Source: Polyangium spumosum (GTDB lineage: Bacteria; Myxococcota_A; Polyangia; Polyangiales; Polyangiaceae). From it: a stretch of 64,000 nt of DNA. The stretch is taken from the NCBI RefSeq assembly GCF_009649845.1, contig NZ_WJIE01000007.1, forward strand, positions 310,001 to 374,000, written 5' to 3'. The notes under the pieces were generated by a model, which worked only from the letters and a program-made list of their open reading frames with translations, did not search any database and was not told the DNA's origin. The position numbers were made by a program, and so were the translations under genes. Positions within the stretch are counted from its first letter, which is position 1; each line of letters opens with the position of its first letter. Below are positions 15,671 to 24,782 of this stretch, piece by piece.

Positions 15671-18036
15671 CCCTCGCGGTACGCTTCGAGCAGCCGCGCC
15701 ACCCGCTCGTCCACGATCCCGCGGGCCCTCTGGAACTCGGGCGTCGCGCGGTAGGTCTCGAGCAGCGGGCAACGATCCATCCAGAGCAGATCGATCAGCC
15801 CGACCTGCGCGCAGGGCAAGAGCGAGCTCAGGGCGCGCGCGTGGTCGCCCACGTACGCGGCGAGCTCGATCTCGACCTGCCGGAAGTACGCGTTCCGCCT
15901 CCATCCGCCCTCGCGGCTCGCCATCGCCTCCTGGAAGACCGGCGAGTCGAAGGGCGAGATCTTCTCGAGCAACGCGTCGCGGATGGCCATCTGGATCGGC
16001 GACTCGGTCTTGATGTCCCGGAGCCGCTCGACGACGACCTGCGTGACCTTCTCGTCGCGGAACCACATCGCGTACCGCGTCAGGCCGGCGAAATAGGCGA
16101 ACTCGCCTTCGAGCGTCCGCACCGAGTCGAGCAGCTTCAACATGCCGTCCCAGTCGCCGCGCAGCACGAGCACACGCGCGAGGTTCCGGGCCACGGAGGG
16201 CGCGGCGGGGTCGAGCGAGAGCGCCGTCTCGAGGAGGCGCCGCGCCTCGTCGAGCGGCCCCGACTCCGAGAGGATCATGCCGAGCAGCCCGTACGCCTCG
16301 GCGAGCGCGGGCGCGCGCGTGATGGCCTGGCGCGCGCTCCGCACCGACTCGACCACCTCGCCGATCTGGAAGAGGCTGTGCGCCATGGCGAGGTGGGCCT
16401 CCGCGAGGTGCGGCGCCACGGCGAGCGCGCGGTCGGCGGCCTGCTTCGCGAGCGCCGCGTTCTCCCCGCTGAAGAACGACATCCGCGCGAGGGCGCTCGC
16501 GTACCCGGAGAGGATCGTCGGGTCCTGCGGCGCGCGCTCGAGCGCCTGCTCGAGCAGCTTCACCGCCTCGCGCACGTGTTGCACCCAGAACTTCCGGTAC
16601 TCGACGCGCGCCTTGAGGTAGAGCTCGACGGCCACGGGATCCGTCGGCGACTCACGCGCGGGCTGCGCCATGTCGACCGTGAGCGCGTCGGCGATCGCCT
16701 TCGCCACCTCGTCGTTCACGACGAAGAGGTCCTTCTCCGGCCGGTCGAAGCGCTTCGCCCAGAGCTGGAATCCATCGGCCACGCTGAGCACGCGCGCGCT
16801 GATGCGCATGGCCGCGGGTGTCCTGCGCACGTTGCCCTCGACGACGACCTGCACGCCGAGCTCGCGCCCGATCTCGCGTGGATCTTGATCGACACCCTTG
16901 AAGCGCATCACCACGCCGCGCGGCCGGACCTTCAGGCCACGCGTCATCGAGAGCGTGTCGATCAGATCGTCGGTGAGCCCCTCCGCGAGGTACGCGTCGT
17001 CCGGCGGCCCGCCGTTGCGGAACGGCAGCACCGCGACCGTCTTCTCGCCCGGCGACGTCTGCGCGGCGGGCGTCGGCGTGCCCGCGCTCGGCGCCCCCGT
17101 GTTCGCCACGAGCGTGTTCACGGGCAGCTTGTTCATGGCCGGCAAGGTCAAGCTCGCGAGCTCCTCGGCGACCTCGTCGGCCGCGCGATACCGCTCGTCG
17201 CGATCCCGCGCCAAACACTTGAGGACGATCGTCCCACACGCCGTCGGCAGATCGGGCCGCTTCACCCGCGGATCCGGCGGCGGTTGCAGGAGGCGCGCGG
17301 CGGCGATGCTCACGATCGAGTCCCCTCGCCAGGCCTTTTCGCCCGTGAAGAGCTCGTACAGCATCGCGCCGAGCGCGTAGATGTCGGCGCGCGCGTCGAT
17401 GCCCTCGAGCCCCTGCACCTGCTCGGGCGCCATGTACGCCGGTGTCCCGATCACCGCGCCGGCCTGCGTCCGCGCGCCGTCGCCCTCGTGCATCCGCGCG
17501 ATGCCGAAATCGGTGATCACCACGCGGCCGTCCCTCGCCATGAGCACGTTCTCGGGCTTCAGATCGCGGTGGATGACGCCCGCGGCGTGCGCGGCGGCGA
17601 GCCCGGCGCAGATCGACGTCGCGATCTCGACGACCCGCGCCACCGACATCGCGCCTTGCCGCGCGACGAGCGCGTGGAGCGGCTCGCCCTCGACGTATTC
17701 CATGGTCAGGAACTTGTCGGCGCCGTGCTCGCCGATGTCGAAGACGCGGGCCACGTTCTTGTGGGTGACGCGGCGAGCGAGCTTCACTTCGCGGCGGAAT
17801 CGCTCGAGCATCCCGGGCTCGTTCACGAGGTCCTGCCGCAGCACCTTGAGGGCGACGACCTCCTCGAGCTCCTCGTCGCGGGCGCGGTAGACGCTGCCCA
17901 TGCCGCCGACCCCGAGCAGGCCGAGCAACGTGTATCGGCCCGCGATGCGATCACCCGGCGCGCTCGGAAGGACCAGGCCCGTCGGCGCCTCGCTGAGGGG
18001 GCCGGAGAACGGAGGGTTCGCCTTGTAGTCGGTCAT
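15631..18036 (-). CDS. Ser/Thr protein kinase with TolB-like and TPR regions
   Basis: 801 residues. Hanks-type kinase domain at about 34-295: Gly-rich loop LGVGGMGSVYRA, VALKVL lysine, HRDLKPENVL, DFGIARM and YMAPEQ, all intact. A Pro/Thr-rich linker carries on to a TolB/CadC-like domain (about 330-455; TVAVLPFRN, AEGLTDDLIDTL, VVVEGNVRR, LWAKRFDR), followed by TPR units to about residue 750. This kinase-TolB-TPR layout is common in myxobacteria. No transmembrane helix is evident, so it is cytoplasmic. It should phosphorylate partners recruited through the TPRs. It is divergent from the ABC-2 ATPase gene with only 56 bp between. Confidence 0.9.
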   Translation of the reverse strand: MTDYKANPPFSGPLSEAPTGLVLPSAPGDRIAGRYTLLGLLGVGGMGSVYRARDEELEEVVALKVLRQDLVNEPGMLERFRREVKLARRVTHKNVARVFDIGEHGADKFLTMEYVEGEPLHALVARQGAMSVARVVEIATSICAGLAAAHAAGVIHRDLKPENVLMARDGRVVITDFGIARMHEGDGARTQAGAVIGTPAYMAPEQVQGLEGIDARADIYALGAMLYELFTGEKAWRGDSIVSIAAARLLQPPPDPRVKRPDLPTACGTIVLKCLARDRDERYRAADEVAEELASLTLPAMNKLPVNTLVANTGAPSAGTPTPAAQTSPGEKTVAVLPFRNGGPPDDAYLAEGLTDDLIDTLSMTRGLKVRPRGVVMRFKGVDQDPREIGRELGVQVVVEGNVRRTPAAMRISARVLSVADGFQLWAKRFDRPEKDLFVVNDEVAKAIADALTVDMAQPARESPTDPVAVELYLKARVEYRKFWVQHVREAVKLLEQALERAPQDPTILSGYASALARMSFFSGENAALAKQAADRALAVAPHLAEAHLAMAHSLFQIGEVVESVRSARQAITRAPALAEAYGLLGMILSESGPLDEARRLLETALSLDPAAPSVARNLARVLVLRGDWDGMLKLLDSVRTLEGEFAYFAGLTRYAMWFRDEKVTQVVVERLRDIKTESPIQMAIRDALLEKISPFDSPVFQEAMASREGGWRRNAYFRQVEIELAAYVGDHARALSSLLPCAQVGLIDLLWMDRCPLLETYRATPEFQRARGIVDERVARLLEAYREGQLGERKSASTPA

Positions 18037-18074
18037 GTACGGCCGCTACCGAGGCTAACCCATCTGCCTCGGGG

Positions 18075-18083
18075 TGCTACCCT
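18075..18083 (+). promoter_or_regulatory. Extended -10 TGCTACCCT upstream of ABC-2 ATPase gene
   Basis: TGC plus TACCCT ends nine bases before the ATG at 18093. It sits within the 14-mer GTGCTACCCTCCGC (18074-18087), which recurs exactly at 32386-32399 upstream of the second permease. Confidence 0.55.
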
Positions 18084-18092
18084 CCGCCGCCC

Positions 18093-19097
18093 ATGAACGC
18101 CGCCGTCGTGGTCCGCGCACTCACGAAGGTCTACCGGGTCCACGAGCGCCCGGCCGGGCTCGCGGCCGCGCTGCGCAGCGTCTTCCGCCGCACGTACAAG
18201 GAAGTGCGCGCGGTCGAGGAGCTCTCGTTCACGATCGAGCCCGGCGAGCGCGTCGGTTTCCTCGGCCCGAACGGCGCCGGCAAGACGACGACCTTGAAGA
18301 TCCTCGCCGGCCTGCTGCACCCGACGAGCGGCGAGGTGACGGTCTCGGGCCACGCGCCGCGGGAGCGTGATCCCGGCTTCTTGCGGGCGATCACGCTCGT
18401 CATGGGCCAGAAGCAGCAGCTCCTCTGGGACCTGCCGCCCGCCGAGACGTTCGACCTGAACCGCGCCATTTACGGCGTCCCCGACGCGGCCTACGCCGAG
18501 ACCCTGCGTGAGCTCGAGTCCCTGCTCGACATCGGCGCCCTCGCGAAGAAGCCGACGCGCCAGCTCTCGCTCGGCGAGCGCATGAAATGCGAGCTCGCGG
18601 CGGCGCTCCTGCACCGGCCCGGCATCCTCTTCCTCGACGAGCCCACGATCGGCCTCGACGTCTCCATGCAGCTCGTCGTGCGTGATTTCATCCGCAAATA
18701 CAACGAGAAGCGCGGCGCCACGGTGCTGCTCACGTCCCATTACATGGACGACGTCGCCAGCCTCTGCCCGCGCGTGATCGTCATCGACAAGGGCAAGCTC
18801 CGCTACGACGGCGACCTCGCCACGCTGGTGAGGACGATCCGCCCCGACAAACGTATCGTGCTCGTCTTCGCCACGCCGCCGGATCGCGCGGCCCTCGAGC
18901 GGGTCGGGGGGGTCGTCGAGCTCGAGGGGACGCGGGCCGTCTTGCGCGTGCCCCAATCGGAGGTGCGCGACGCGGTGAGCCACCTCGTCGCGAGCGCGGA
19001 CCCGAGTGACCTCACGATCGAGGATCCGCCGCTCGAGGAGGTCATGCGTGATCTCTTCGCGCGGCCCGCGGAGGAGCCGGCCGGGGCCACCAAATGA
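18093..19097 (+). CDS. ABC-2 type exporter, ATP-binding subunit
   Basis: 334 residues. Walker A is GPNGAGKTT (about 64-72), the Q-loop region is VMGQKQQLLWDLP, the signature is LSLGERMK, Walker B is ILFLDEPTIGLD, and the H-loop is LTSHYMDD, so the nucleotide site is complete. The length and C-terminal extension match the NatA/DrrA-like ATPases that pair with two DUF990-type permeases. The stop overlaps the start of the permease at 19094 as ATGA. The second permease expected in such operons is not adjacent but lies at 32411. The substrate is unknown. Confidence 0.9.
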   Translation: MNAAVVVRALTKVYRVHERPAGLAAALRSVFRRTYKEVRAVEELSFTIEPGERVGFLGPNGAGKTTTLKILAGLLHPTSGEVTVSGHAPRERDPGFLRAITLVMGQKQQLLWDLPPAETFDLNRAIYGVPDAAYAETLRELESLLDIGALAKKPTRQLSLGERMKCELAAALLHRPGILFLDEPTIGLDVSMQLVVRDFIRKYNEKRGATVLLTSHYMDDVASLCPRVIVIDKGKLRYDGDLATLVRTIRPDKRIVLVFATPPDRAALERVGGVVELEGTRAVLRVPQSEVRDAVSHLVASADPSDLTIEDPPLEEVMRDLFARPAEEPAGATK

Positions 19098-19879
19098 GCG
19101 TGCTCGGGGCCTATCCCACGCTCCTGCGGGTGGGCTTCTCGGCGGCGCTCGCGTATCGCGCCGAGCTCGTCATCTGGATGCTGACGACCACGATGCCGCT
19201 CGTCAGCCTCTCGATCTGGACGGCCGTCGCGAGCGAGGCGCCGGTGGGTCGTTATGGTCCGGGCGAGTTCGTGGGGTATTTCCTGGCCGCGCTCGTCGTC
19301 CGTCAGGTCACGGGCTCGTGGCTCGTCTGGGAGATGAACCAGGAGATCCGCCAGGGCACGCTCTCGCAGCGCCTCCTGAAGCCGATCCACCCGCTCTGGA
19401 TGTACAGCGCCGAGAACCTCGCGGCCCTGCCGCTCCGCGCCGCGTTATGCCTGCCGGTCGTGGTCGTGGCCGTCGTGTATGCCGACCTCACGCGGAGCGG
19501 CCCCTTGCTCGTGATCTTTTTCGCCTCTCTCCTCGGCGCGTGGCTCATCAATTTCTTCACGATGGCCATCATCGGCTCGCTCGCGTTTTTCCTGGAGAGC
19601 TCCACGAGCGTGTTCGAGCTCTGGCTCATCACGTTCATGTTGCTCTCCGGGTACGTCGTCCCGCTCGAGCTCTTCCCCGGCTGGGTGCGCGGCGTGGCCG
19701 AGGCATTGCCCTTCCGCTACACCCTCGGTTTTCCCGTGGAGGTCGTGATTGGGCTCGTGGATCTGGAGACCGCGCTCCGGGGCCTCGCCGTGCAATGGGC
19801 GTACGCGGCGTCCGCCGCGGTCGCCTCGATCCTGGTTTTTCGTGCGGGCGTGCGGCGGTTCGGGGCGTTCGGGGGCTGA
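19094..19879 (+). CDS. ABC-2 exporter permease (DUF990-like), first subunit
   Basis: 261 residues with six predicted membrane segments (about 22-40, 57-75, 108-130, 138-160, 170-192, 230-250). The segment EIRQGTLSQRLLKPIHPLW is the cytoplasmic loop typical of this permease family and has an exact counterpart in the protein at 32411 (QIREGTLDFVLLKPAD). It is translationally coupled to the ATPase by a four-base overlap. It should form half of the membrane channel. Convergent with the decarboxylase gene, 17 bp away. Confidence 0.85.
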   Translation: MSVLGAYPTLLRVGFSAALAYRAELVIWMLTTTMPLVSLSIWTAVASEAPVGRYGPGEFVGYFLAALVVRQVTGSWLVWEMNQEIRQGTLSQRLLKPIHPLWMYSAENLAALPLRAALCLPVVVVAVVYADLTRSGPLLVIFFASLLGAWLINFFTMAIIGSLAFFLESSTSVFELWLITFMLLSGYVVPLELFPGWVRGVAEALPFRYTLGFPVEVVIGLVDLETALRGLAVQWAYAASAAVASILVFRAGVRRFGAFGG

Positions 19880-19896
19880 CGGCAGGGGCAGCCGCG

Positions 19897-22278
19897 TCAC
19901 CTGCCGACGGTGAGCGCCCCCTTGGCCACGAACTGCGAGAATGCCCCCAGGAACTCGTCCATGGTCACGGTTCCGCTTCTGTCGATGTCGCACAGGCGCA
20001 AGAACTCGTCTATCTCGACGTCCGCATAACCTTTCTCCCGGAACTTGGCCATCACCTCGGCCACGTCGAGGACCCCGTCCCGATTGGTGTCGATCTCTTC
20101 GAAGATCTGGAACATCGAGTCGCGCATCATCGATTTGAAGATCGCGTCCCGCAGCTCGTTCTCCAGCACGTCGAGCATCGACCCCTCGGGCGTCTCCAGG
20201 ATCCACGGCTCCATCGTCGTGGACCTGAGCACCGTCACCGTGGTGCCGGAGGACGAGGAGACCCCGAGGCGTCGCTTGTAATCGTCGATGAAGACTCTCC
20301 CGTAGTGCTCCTCGCTGAGGTCCGTCGTGCTCACGATCATTCGATAGCCGTAGATGTCGTCACCGGGATCGAGGCTCAGGCGATCGTAGATCGCCTTGTT
20401 CAATCGATTGGCCAGGTCGAGGTTCGTGTTCAGCGACCCGTCCGGGTGCTTGAAGTTCACGGCGTAGGTCAGGATGTTCTGATCGGGCCCGATCTCGGGC
20501 AGGAGCGCCATCGCCTCCGGGTCGGACAGGAGCTCGTCGACGCTGCGTCCATCGATCCGCTCACGGATGAATCGCAGCTCGGCCTCCACCTCGCCGCCCG
20601 TGACCTCGGCGGGCAGCCGCGGGACCGGGACGATGACGAACCTATCCTCCGGGACCGCCATACTGAGGAGCCTCGCGTAGAACCTCTTGCAATTGAACAG
20701 CGCCCTCCGATGGATCTGCCCGTATCCGCTCCGGGTAGGTCGAATGACCTTGTGGCTCAGGTACACCGCCGCCACCGCCGCGCCCGGCTTGGAGCCCTCC
20801 AGCCCGTAAATACCCACGTTAGGCTCGGCCTCACCGTGGACGATGTAGGGCGCCTTGAACGTCACCATGTCGCGCATGGCCGAATTGCGGTAGCAGAGCG
20901 CCCCGGCCGGATAAGGGATGTAACCCGATTTATGCGGATCCACGGTGATGGAGTCCGCCCGGCCGAGCGCCGAGAACTGCGAGGTGACGTAGCCACTCAT
21001 CCCGATCTCGGGCGCCGGACCGGCGCGCTCGTCTCTCGGGCGCGGCCCCTCGTCGGGCCGAAGAATCGAGGCGAAATATCCCCCCCACGCGGCGTCCGCG
21101 TGGACCGTGAACGACAGGCCCTCCTTCTGGAGCTTGTTGCGCAGCTCGAGGACCCCCTTGAGCGGATCCACTGCGCTCTCCTCCGTGCTGCCGATGACGG
21201 CCACCACCGTGTACACGGGCCGCCGCTCCTCGAGGCAATCCCGCAGCATCTTCTCCAGCGCGGCCAGGCTCATCCGCGCGTCGCAATCGACGGGGACATC
21301 GATGACATGGGCCGAGCCGATGCCCAGCACCGCCGCAGCCTTCGGAAACGAGTAGTGCTTCGTGGCGGGGACGAAGAGCACCGGCGACGCGGGCACGTCG
21401 GCCCCGCAACGCCTGCAGAGCTCCTGCATCCCCAGGTGCTGGAGCGAGTGACCCGACATGGCCTTGGTGATCGTATCGCTCGAGATGCCGTACTCCTCCG
21501 TGAGGCGCGCGGGCAGCGCGAGGACGTCGTCCACCTTGAGGTTCAGGAGCGACCACGCGTCGAGCGTGGCGATGGGCGCGCGCCTGCCGTCGCACGTGTT
21601 CACCTCGATGTCGCGCGCCGTCGACAGGGAGGGCTCGGCCTTCAATGCCTCGCGGAGCGAGAGCGGATAAAACTTCAGGTTCCTCGCCGACCAGATGGCC
21701 TCGATATTGGCCACGGTCCCGCCGCTGGTGATGTGTCCCCAGGGCCTCACGATCCCCTTCGCGACGTCGTCGTCCTCCGGGACGGTGTAGCCGAGCATCC
21801 GGCACAGGTCGTCGCCCACGATCATTTCCAGGATCGTCGTCGATGTCGACCCCTCGAACGCGACGTTGTTGGGGTTGTAGAGCATCGCCGCGAAATAACC
21901 CAGGATGCTGGGAAGCGACGTATCCCAGTTCATGTGCCCCTGATAGCGGCCGCTGAAGAAGGGCACCGATTTCTTGAGGAACGACATGAGCGACCGCAGG
22001 TTGTCCTTCAACGAGTCCATCGCGTGGAGGTAGGAAGGGTGCCGCTTGGCCTGCTCGGTGATGTGCGTGGGGTCCTGGGGATGGAAGTTCCGCCTCCAGA
22101 AGGAATGGTCTCGGATGGCCTCCACGATGAGCTTCTCGAGCTCGTCCGCGTTTTCGGCTTTGGTGCCCAGGAACCACGCCTCCGGTGACCTGGTCCCTGC
22201 ACCCTTGAGGAAGGGTCTCTCGCCGAACCCGAAATACTTACCGTTCGGCTTGCCAGGACGGGACTTCTCGCCGCTCAT
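19897..22278 (-). CDS. Tyrosine-decarboxylase-type PLP enzyme with C-terminal EF-hand pair
   Basis: 793 residues. Residues ~35-700 match the large tyrosine decarboxylase family: WFLGTKAENADELE, FSGRYQGHMNWDT, GHITSGGTVANIEAIWSARN, HYSFPKAA, IGSTEESAVDP, VHADAAWGGY, and the PLP lysine in DPHKSGYIPYPAG (Lys450). The usual enzyme ends near VTVLR (about 690). Here ~100 more residues carry two canonical EF-hand loops, DTNRDGVLDVAE (730-741) and DIDRSGTVTMDE (764-775). The product would decarboxylate an aromatic or related amino acid, perhaps under calcium control; the latter is inference. No tyrosine antiporter gene is adjacent. A TTGACC/TATAGG promoter lies upstream; GGAGAG immediately precedes the ATG. 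Confidence 0.85.
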   Translation of the reverse strand: MSGEKSRPGKPNGKYFGFGERPFLKGAGTRSPEAWFLGTKAENADELEKLIVEAIRDHSFWRRNFHPQDPTHITEQAKRHPSYLHAMDSLKDNLRSLMSFLKKSVPFFSGRYQGHMNWDTSLPSILGYFAAMLYNPNNVAFEGSTSTTILEMIVGDDLCRMLGYTVPEDDDVAKGIVRPWGHITSGGTVANIEAIWSARNLKFYPLSLREALKAEPSLSTARDIEVNTCDGRRAPIATLDAWSLLNLKVDDVLALPARLTEEYGISSDTITKAMSGHSLQHLGMQELCRRCGADVPASPVLFVPATKHYSFPKAAAVLGIGSAHVIDVPVDCDARMSLAALEKMLRDCLEERRPVYTVVAVIGSTEESAVDPLKGVLELRNKLQKEGLSFTVHADAAWGGYFASILRPDEGPRPRDERAGPAPEIGMSGYVTSQFSALGRADSITVDPHKSGYIPYPAGALCYRNSAMRDMVTFKAPYIVHGEAEPNVGIYGLEGSKPGAAVAAVYLSHKVIRPTRSGYGQIHRRALFNCKRFYARLLSMAVPEDRFVIVPVPRLPAEVTGGEVEAELRFIRERIDGRSVDELLSDPEAMALLPEIGPDQNILTYAVNFKHPDGSLNTNLDLANRLNKAIYDRLSLDPGDDIYGYRMIVSTTDLSEEHYGRVFIDDYKRRLGVSSSSGTTVTVLRSTTMEPWILETPEGSMLDVLENELRDAIFKSMMRDSMFQIFEEIDTNRDGVLDVAEVMAKFREKGYADVEIDEFLRLCDIDRSGTVTMDEFLGAFSQFVAKGALTVGR

Positions 22279-22333
22279 CTCTCCAGAACCTTTCCTGCCC
22301 CGCTCTCGAATGCATCCAGCGGCGCGGGGCGGA

Positions 22334-22366
22334 GATCCTATACAGGAGGATCGCTCTCGCGGTCAA
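22334..22366 (-). promoter_or_regulatory. Sigma70-like promoter with inverted repeat over the -10, for the decarboxylase
   Basis: On the minus strand: -35 TTGACC (22361-22366), 18-bp spacer, -10 TATAGG (22337-22342). An inverted repeat GATCCT-N7-AGGATC (22334-22352) covers the -10, as a repressor site would. The remaining intergenic DNA to 22477 shows nothing definite. Confidence 0.5.
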
Positions 22367-22477
22367 CGCTCGGCGTCCGGGCTCATTGCGAAGCGCCGCG
22401 GGTGAGGGCTCTCGTCATCAGGTGAGGACAGGACGCCGCAGCAGCGTCGTCACGTGAATCAATGAACGCGTAATGGA

Positions 22478-22846
22478 CTAGAGCCCTTTCATCCAGCCCA
22501 TCGCCGCGCCCGTCGGATCACGGACGATCGCGACGCGCCCGACGTTTGGCATGTCCACCGGCTGCCGCACGATGGTGGCGCCCCGGGCCACGGCCTTCGC
22601 GACACACGCGTCCACGTCGTCCACCCCGACGAACGAGAACCAGTACGAGTCCTTGGCGTCCGGAATGGCGCCGACCTCCATCCCGCCGAGCCCCGCCACC
22701 ATCCGATCTCCCGACTTCGCGACCCAGTAACGCCCCTCGGGGATGGGGAACTCCTCGAACGTCCAGCCGAGCGTCTCCGCGTAAAACGCCTTCGCGGCCT
22801 CCACGTCCGTCGTCGTCAGCTCGTTCCAAACGAATGTGCCGTGCAT
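22478..22846 (-). CDS. VOC (glyoxalase/bleomycin-resistance) family protein
   Basis: 122 residues from the ATG at 22846, chosen because GGAAAGGA lies about seven bases upstream; the longer frame from 22912 has no such site. The two beta-alpha-beta-beta-beta modules of the VOC fold are visible: TFVWNELTTTDVEAAKAFYAETLGW at the start and VDDVDACVAKAVARGATIV with RDPTGAAMGW at the end. VOC proteins bind a metal and small molecules; the substrate cannot be told from sequence. It lies 66 bp downstream of the VWA gene on the same strand and could be the last gene of that operon. Confidence 0.85.
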   Translation of the reverse strand: MHGTFVWNELTTTDVEAAKAFYAETLGWTFEEFPIPEGRYWVAKSGDRMVAGLGGMEVGAIPDAKDSYWFSFVGVDDVDACVAKAVARGATIVRQPVDMPNVGRVAIVRDPTGAAMGWMKGL

Positions 22847-22912
22847 GGTTTGTCCTTTCCCTCGCGCGCGGCGCATCCCAGCACGGCTCGGCCCCTCTTG
22901 ACAAGCCCCCAC

Positions 22913-23698
22913 CTACCCGAGGAACCCTCCCGCCGCCGCCCGCGAGAACCCCGCGTGCTGGCTCGCGCGCATCGCCGATTGCGAGAACATCCGGAATGCG
23001 CGCCGGATCTCCCCGGCGTCGCTCCGCGGCGTCAGGATCCACCGGTCCTCGATCCCCATCGCGCGAAACACGTCCCGGAACGGCGTACGCCCGTCGTCGA
23101 TCCCCATGGCCGCCACGATGTGTTGCTCGCTCGCCAGCATGTCCCGCACGAGCGCGCGCACGTCGCTCGCCTTGCTCTTGCAAGAACCCTCATCCGCCCC
23201 ATCCGTGAGGATCAACGTCACGCTCCGCACGGGCACCCCGCTCTGCGCGAACTCCTGCGTTTTTGCGATCACCGTCCCGAGGAGCACCACCGTCTGATCG
23301 TAGAGCGGCGTCCCCAGCAGGGGATCGTAGTTCTTCGTATTCATCCGCTCGGCCTCCGCGACGGGCCGGTACGGATAAAGCACGAATCCATTCAGGTACC
23401 GCGTATGCGCCAGGATCGAGTCCTTCTGCTTCGACGAAGCGAGCGCCTCCACCACCGCGTTGTGCCCCTCCCGCACGGCGTCCGCGTTCCCGGAGAAACG
23501 GATCGACCCCGAGTCGTCCGGCATGATCGTCACGAGCACGACCTCGGAGGCCTGCACGTCGTCCACACCCACGCCGAGCCCGGCCTGGATCTGCGCGCCG
23601 ATGTCGATCGCCGCGAGCGCCGCGAGCGCCTCCGGCGAGAGCGTCCCTTCCTCCTCCGCCGCCTCGAACAACTTCTGGATGTCGCTTCCTTTTTTCAT
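22913..23698 (-). CDS. VWA-domain protein (TerY-like), part of NrtR-linked operon
   Basis: 261 residues from the ATG at 23698, preceded by a perfect GAGGAGGT. A VWA fold occupies about 50-235, with the metal-ion site DDSGS (DxSxS form) after VVLVTIMP, and the later Thr/Asp positions in LILTDGADEGS. There is no signal peptide or membrane segment, so it is cytoplasmic. Together with the kinase (24783) and PP2C (26742) of the same operon it makes up a VWA-kinase-phosphatase set like the TerY-P triad known from Ter stress systems. The VWA would be the phosphorylated or complex-forming member; this role is inference. It starts 11 bp after the hydrolase stop. Confidence 0.8.
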   Translation of the reverse strand: MKKGSDIQKLFEAAEEEGTLSPEALAALAAIDIGAQIQAGLGVGVDDVQASEVVLVTIMPDDSGSIRFSGNADAVREGHNAVVEALASSKQKDSILAHTRYLNGFVLYPYRPVAEAERMNTKNYDPLLGTPLYDQTVVLLGTVIAKTQEFAQSGVPVRSVTLILTDGADEGSCKSKASDVRALVRDMLASEQHIVAAMGIDDGRTPFRDVFRAMGIEDRWILTPRSDAGEIRRAFRMFSQSAMRASQHAGFSRAAAGGFLG

Positions 23699-23709
23699 GA
23701 TGACCTCCT

Positions 23710-24756
23710 CTATTTCAACCAGCGCCCGATCTCGTCCGTGCTCTTCACCAGGTTCATCCCCGCCGCCGCGAACTTGGCGAGCGCCTTGTCGGCCTCGGGC
23801 GTGAAATCCGCCATGAACCCGCCCTTGCCGTCCGGCACCGTCACGGCCGACATGCAATCGGTGAGCAGGTAGATCTTCCTCGCGAGCGCGGCGTCCACCG
23901 AGGCGATCTCGCCGAGGATGTCGTCGATCGAGCTCTTCACGCAATGGCTCGCCGCCTGCCCCGCGATGATCACCGCGTCCGCCGCGAGCAGCGTCTTCAG
24001 AAAGAGCGTGTTCTTCTGCCCGAGCGGCTGCCCGTCGAAGCGCGTGAGCACCTCCGGCGAGAGCACCGAATAGTTCTCGGTCAGCGGGTTGCCGCCCTTC
24101 ACCTCCACCCACGACTGCGCCCCGCGCACGTACGCGTGGAAGAGCCGCGCCTCGTGGATCGCCCCCACGAGCGCGTGCCCGTCGCTCCCGAGCAAGCAAT
24201 GCGGCGGCCACAGGTAGAGCGTGTACTTCCCGGCCTTCTCGAGCTCCTCGCAATAATGCCGCACCTGCTTCACGAGCCACGGGTAGTTCCCGCCGCAGAG
24301 CCATTTCGCCACGGCCGGGTTCGGCCGCGCCTCGCCCGCGTCGACGTCGCGCGTGGTGATCACGCGGTGCGCCGAGAGGGGTTTGCCCTCCCGGTCCACC
24401 CAGAACGACGGGAAGAAGATCTGGTGCGAGAAATGCGTATCCATCGTCGTCGTGATCGCCGTGAGCACGTCGAGGTTCCGGTAAATGAACTCCGCGATGC
24501 GGCGGCTGTCGTCGACGGCCCCCGTCCCGCTCCTGCCGGCCACGAAGAGCGCGCCCTCGGGGTGGCAGAAATCCTTCTGCACGTCGATGAGCAAGAGGTG
24601 CACGTTCGTCCTGTCGGCGCCCGCCGGCTTGATGTCGAGCGACCTGCGCCAGTCCTCGGCGGCCGTGAAGAGCAGCTCCTCCTTGGGGTGATGGCCCCAG
24701 CGCTCGGCGCTCTTGTGATCGTAAAAGACCGGCAGCGGAAGATCGGTGTGTCTCAT
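23710..24756 (-). CDS. Nicotinamidase-like cysteine hydrolase (isochorismatase fold)
   Basis: 348 residues from the ATG at 24756, with AGGAG about nine bases upstream. The cysteine-hydrolase triad is visible: Asp in LLLIDVQKDF, Lys in EVKGGNPLTENYSVL, and Cys in IAGQAASHCVKSS. The metal-binding pattern of nicotinamidases is also present: MDTHFSH, followed by LWPPHCLLGSDGHAL. At 348 residues it is much longer than typical PncA (about 200), with an N-terminal extension of ~60 residues and insertions. It probably hydrolyses nicotinamide or a related amide. An NrtR regulator heads the same operon, which supports a link to NAD metabolism. Confidence 0.8.
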   Translation of the reverse strand: MRHTDLPLPVFYDHKSAERWGHHPKEELLFTAAEDWRRSLDIKPAGADRTNVHLLLIDVQKDFCHPEGALFVAGRSGTGAVDDSRRIAEFIYRNLDVLTAITTTMDTHFSHQIFFPSFWVDREGKPLSAHRVITTRDVDAGEARPNPAVAKWLCGGNYPWLVKQVRHYCEELEKAGKYTLYLWPPHCLLGSDGHALVGAIHEARLFHAYVRGAQSWVEVKGGNPLTENYSVLSPEVLTRFDGQPLGQKNTLFLKTLLAADAVIIAGQAASHCVKSSIDDILGEIASVDAALARKIYLLTDCMSAVTVPDGKGGFMADFTPEADKALAKFAAAGMNLVKSTDEIGRWLK

Positions 24757-24782
24757 GAGGTGTCTCCTCTTCGTTTGTCTCG

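Noticed and set aside
13616-16066. An 816-codon frame for the PP2C gene
   Set aside because: Sequence upstream of 14434 is a shadow of the FIST and kinase genes; the PP2C fold begins just after the ATG at 14434.
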